Virus record (IMG/VR): IMGVR_UViG_3300020438_000248
Location: 1 to 25,468 of that record
Origin: a virus
DNA length: 25,468 nt
Direction: 5' to 3' (one strand)
The notes beneath the pieces were generated by a model, which was not told where the DNA came from, made no database searches, and saw only the letters and a list, made by a program, of their open reading frames with translations. Below are positions 22,911-25,468 of the stretch, in pieces. Both the position numbers and the translations under genes were made by a program. The first letter of the stretch is position 1. Every line of letters begins with the position of its first letter.

Positions 22911-24509
22911 TCAGTTTCTACCCTTGCCCGCTAAGTTAGCCTCTAGCCATTTAGCAAGGCCGTTCATACCGGGACTTACATTGGGCTGTGGGTCGAATCT
23001 ACTTGCTTTGTTTACGTCAGCAACTACGGTGTCAACTATTGCTGACTTTCTACTTGCTATAGGTGCATCAATTTCAACACCTACTTCTGATAGAGTCTTT
23101 GCGACTCTCTTTGAAACTTCTGATTCAATCTCTGCTTCTTGTTCTGCAACACTCTTTGCTTCTGTTAATTCAGAGATTGTTGCGTCTCTTGCTTCGACGA
23201 CTGATTTTAGTTCTGCAATCTCGCTCTCTAATGTAGCGGTTGCGTCAACTGCGGATTCCATTTTGGTCATCCTGTCATTGAGTTCTTTCAGAACACCAAC
23301 AACTTCCATTAGAACCTCAACACCGGATGGGGTTGCTGATTCTTCTTCTGTAGCCTCTGCTTCTTTAGTCTCGACTACTTCGTCAACTACTTCCTCTTCA
23401 ACTACTTCCTCTTCGACTGCTTCTTCTGCATCCTTAGTTTCAATAATTGTTTCATCTGCTGTTAGTTCTACTGTTTGTTCCTCTACAACTGCCTCTTCTA
23501 CTATAGGCTCGTCGATAGTTTCAGCGTCCTCGCTGATGGATTTCTCTTCGGTTGTTGACATATCTGTTGACTCCGTTGAATCCAATGGGTGTGAGTCGGG
23601 GTTCTTAACCAAATCGTTCGCTGACAGTTCCACTTCCTCACTATCTCCGGTACTAGATTCATAGTCATCATGGCTACTACACGGCATATAGAGGGTTTCT
23701 CCCTCATCATTTTCCATTGTGTGAAATCCGGAACAACCTAATTCTTCGGCTCTCGCTAATGCTTCCTCTTCTGTTGTGTAAATATCAACACCGACCATTT
23801 CTTTCTCGGACAAGTTTTCAGCGCTGTCAGAAACTTTTCCTTCGCAACTATTGGACTCAATAGTCTCGCCTTTGCATCCACATCCACATCCCACTTTCTC
23901 CCCAAGTGATTTTCCATTCTTCCAACTGAACTTTTTCTCAACTGAAAATAATGCGCCCGGAGATGCCGGCACATCGACGACCGAAGTCTCGACCCAATCA
24001 ATCTCGGTGAATCTGATATAACAGTCATCTTCCTTGTCTTCACAAATCTTGACTGCCGCTTTTGCTATGAATCCGATTGAGAAAGCCTTGAGCATTCCCT
24101 TCTGTATTTTTCTTGTGATGTCTTTTTCACCACTGTCAATCATAGCAGTTCCGATTGGAACAGTTCCATAATCTTCCCATTCATCCATGGAGACATTAGT
24201 CATTTTTCCAATAACTCCGTATGTCTTAGAGTGGTTGTATAAGATAACCGGATTCTTGGAATACTTATCCCAAGCCGCCATCATCGCTTCATAGTCAACA
24301 AGTTCATTATGCCTGTCGAGCATATCCTTGTCGCCCACATATACAGGTCCTCTAATCATGACATCTGCATTTTTCTTCTCGTCATCTTCGTAAGCCTTAA
24401 CGACGAAAGGTGTGATTATTCTATACTCAATCTGAACATCTTGGGAAGGAAGGTCGAGGGAATCGAACTTGTCTTGGTCTTTGATATTGATTGCTCCGCT
24501 TAGTTCCAT
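22911..24509 (-). CDS. Capsid maturation protease fused to scaffold region
   Basis: 532 residues. Residues about 25-190 are a prohead protease of the S78/U35 kind: H93 in ILYNHSKT, S144 in KAFSIGF, and ETSVVDVPASPGALF (174-188), so the catalytic set looks present. A separate insert follows: a CGCGC cluster at 208-212, C222, then EEEALARAEELGCSGFHTM and LYMPCSSHDDYE with C259, H263, C277 and H280. Next comes an acidic Glu/Val/Thr-rich linker (about 290-400) and a coiled coil (about 410-500), the usual character of scaffolding. The likely role is to nucleate capsid assembly and then cleave the scaffold and capsid proteins. The 3' end lies just ahead of the capsid gene; no portal gene precedes it in this window. 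Confidence 0.9.
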   Translation of the reverse strand: MELSGAINIKDQDKFDSLDLPSQDVQIEYRIITPFVVKAYEDDEKKNADVMIRGPVYVGDKDMLDRHNELVDYEAMMAAWDKYSKNPVILYNHSKTYGVIGKMTNVSMDEWEDYGTVPIGTAMIDSGEKDITRKIQKGMLKAFSIGFIAKAAVKICEDKEDDCYIRFTEIDWVETSVVDVPASPGALFSVEKKFSWKNGKSLGEKVGCGCGCKGETIESNSCEGKVSDSAENLSEKEMVGVDIYTTEEEALARAEELGCSGFHTMENDEGETLYMPCSSHDDYESSTGDSEEVELSANDLVKNPDSHPLDSTESTDMSTTEEKSISEDAETIDEPIVEEAVVEEQTVELTADETIIETKDAEEAVEEEVVEEEVVDEVVETKEAEATEEESATPSGVEVLMEVVGVLKELNDRMTKMESAVDATATLESEIAELKSVVEARDATISELTEAKSVAEQEAEIESEVSKRVAKTLSEVGVEIDAPIASRKSAIVDTVVADVNKASRFDPQPNVSPGMNGLAKWLEANLAGKGRN

Positions 24510-24532
24510 ACGACCTTAACGGGACTGTCCGT

Positions 24533-24541
24533 GGTTTATCA
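24533..24541 (-). promoter_or_regulatory. TSATAAACC element upstream of the protease gene
   Basis: TGATAAACC on the minus strand starts at 24541, 32 nt before the ATG. The same 9-mer starts at 21770 (29 nt before the connector ATG) and TCATAAACC at 16146 (30 nt before the tail tube ATG). The shared place suggests a second, weaker class of TATA-like promoter in the structural operons, without TCAATR repeats. Strong ribosome sites at the connector argue that readthrough transcription also matters. Confidence 0.35.
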
Positions 24542-24553
24542 CTGATTTGATTA

Positions 24554-25231
24554 TCAATTAAACCATTCTTCGAAACTTAACGATTCAACATTTGGAGAAA
24601 CCGGAATGACGTTGTGATGTTTTTTTCTTTTGAGTTCATATACGAATATATTCTTCCCGACTGTATTTCTATATTCGGCTTCCCCGTTTTCTAATTGTTC
24701 CTTGATTTTTTGAGCGAATGGTTTTAATTTTCCATTGTACATTGTTCGGATTGTTTTGTCGTGATATTGTTTCCCATCTGACAATCTGATAATTACTCGT
24801 CCCGGAGAGGTAATACCATCATGTCGAAAGTTCGACGCTTTGTATATCGTTCCTTCATGACCGTGATTCATATCAGAATATGAGACTATATTTTTGACAA
24901 GCGTATTATTTTTTAACCATTTCAGAGTCTTACCAATAAAATATGATTCAGCATTTTGAGGCGTATCGTCAATGCAACAGAGACGGCGTAGTTCTAAAAC
25001 ATCAGATTCTTTTTCACCATAAGGCTTCCAAGCGTTCGCCATGCCCGGCATTCCGTAAAGCATAGCGCCGACTAGAACTCTCGAATGTGATTCGTCTCCT
25101 TCCCACATAGCAAAACAATACGAGGAACGAACCCCGTTTATTGATTTAGAATAATGCCACTTTTCAATAAATGGCCTAATAACCGAAACATCACATGGTT
25201 TGACGTGATACTCTTTGACTGATTTAGCCAT
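24554..25231 (-). CDS. Mom-like DNA-modification acyltransferase (GNAT fold)
   Basis: 225 residues matching the Mom family as I know it: WHYSKS (25-30), YCFAMWEGD then VLVGAMLYGMPG, KPYGEKESDVLELRRLCC (69-86) with the conserved ELxRL, then AESYFIGKTLKWLKKN-like helix and SYSDMNHGHEGTIYKASNF (117-135). Mu Mom converts adenine in DNA to N6-carbamoylmethyladenine, protecting phage DNA from host restriction; the chemistry of this archaeal-virus relative is inferred and could differ. The basic C-terminus may bind DNA. AGGTGGG before the ATG is a strong ribosome site. It shares an operon with a small zinc protein and lies upstream of the head genes. Mu controls mom tightly; here it follows promoter P5 directly. 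Confidence 0.8.
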   Translation of the reverse strand: MAKSVKEYHVKPCDVSVIRPFIEKWHYSKSINGVRSSYCFAMWEGDESHSRVLVGAMLYGMPGMANAWKPYGEKESDVLELRRLCCIDDTPQNAESYFIGKTLKWLKNNTLVKNIVSYSDMNHGHEGTIYKASNFRHDGITSPGRVIIRLSDGKQYHDKTIRTMYNGKLKPFAQKIKEQLENGEAEYRNTVGKNIFVYELKRKKHHNVIPVSPNVESLSFEEWFN

Positions 25232-25255
25232 GCTAATCGGTAAAGACCCACCTAC

Positions 25256-25396
25256 TTAACAGTAATCTGAATCCATAGCAACAAGATGCCACATGATTTC
25301 TTGTTCACATTCTTGACAGATTGGTTGCATTACCCCTCTGATTCCAATTTCACTCGTTGATATGTGGTCGCAACAGTAGCAGGTCGTGTTCTCCAT
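25256..25396 (-). CDS. Small zinc-ribbon-like protein, 46 aa
   Basis: The protein starts MENTTCYCCDHISTSEIGIR and has C6, C8, C9, H11 and then C27-x2-C30, a layout suited to one zinc ion; the last residue is also Cys. The ATG at 25396 is chosen because the TTTATA box of promoter P5 begins exactly 29 nt upstream; an in-frame ATG at 25447 would lie upstream of that box. Function unknown; small zinc proteins at the head of viral operons are often regulators. The stop is 24 nt from the Mom-like gene. Confidence 0.75.
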   Translation of the reverse strand: MENTTCYCCDHISTSEIGIRGVMQPICQECEQEIMWHLVAMDSDYC

Positions 25397-25419
25397 GTAC
25401 AGTCCTATAGGTTTCCACC

Positions 25420-25468
25420 TATAAAGGTTTTGATGTATCAATATCACTATATCTCAATAGAAAGAATG
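25420..25468. promoter_or_regulatory. Archaeal promoter P5 with TCAATA pair, possibly bidirectional
   Basis: Leftward TTTATA starts at 25425, 29 nt before the ATG at 25396. TCAATA copies lie at 25438-25443 and 25454-25459 (period 16), the first 13 bp from the TATA start. The rightward box would fall at 25466, at the window end, so it cannot be judged; the visible AAAGAATG resembles the non-TATA side of P1. Confidence 0.7.

Noticed and set aside
22924-23664. Plus-strand open frame (246 codons), Ser/Thr/Val-rich
   Set aside because: Antisense of the Glu/Val/Thr-rich scaffold part of the protease gene; low-complexity composition creates the open frame.
1-25468. CRISPR array
   Set aside because: No set of regularly spaced direct repeats with unique spacers; the TCAATR pairs are only six bases and occur in twos.

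Overview
This window reads as a structural segment of a tailed (HK97-fold) virus of an archaeon. The tailed-virus assignment rests on an S78-type capsid protease, an HK97-like major capsid protein, head-tail proteins, a tail tube protein, a frameshifted tail assembly chaperone, a tape measure and very large tail or fibre proteins. The archaeal assignment rests on promoters: purine-rich elements followed by TTTATA-type boxes, with start codons 29 nt downstream of the box (leaderless transcripts), and no bacterial -35/-10 pairs. Modest G+C and gene content fit a marine host such as a Poseidoniales (MGII) virus of the magrovirus kind, but host and lineage are inference.

Layout, right to left on the minus strand. 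From about 25400 to 19966: a small zinc-binding protein, a Mom-like DNA-modification acyltransferase, protease/scaffold, capsid protein, head-tail connector, probable tail terminator, a SAP-DUF4214 protein and a possible 31-residue membrane peptide. From 16452 to 7905: a DUF2958 protein, tail tube, tail assembly chaperone with a -1 frameshift extension, tape measure, and a 1620-residue PKD-containing tail protein. From 7478 to the left edge: four small genes, then a giant open frame of at least 2041 codons that starts near 6124 and runs off the window. No other gene is visible in those 6.1 kb.

A plus-strand cassette (16545-19519) sits between the head and tail blocks: HNH nuclease, GT4 glycosyltransferase, a Cys-rich basic protein and a methyltransferase. 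It is bounded on both sides by bidirectional promoters.

The least ordinary content is regulatory. Five direct-repeat pairs TCAATR-N10-TCAATR occur, each beside one or two TATA boxes at fixed distances. Leftward boxes serve protein genes whose ATG lies exactly 29 nt from the box. Rightward boxes, and both outputs of the pair near 19670, instead lead to a TTAG sequence exactly 23 nt from the box. Three of these four outputs have no gene downstream in the same direction. Two of them share 5' sequence and a closing helix with a compensatory base change, so they look like an undescribed family of small structured viral RNAs. The tail chaperone also carries a textbook GGGAAAC slippery site with a hairpin and a -1 frame that stays open to the tape-measure start codon.
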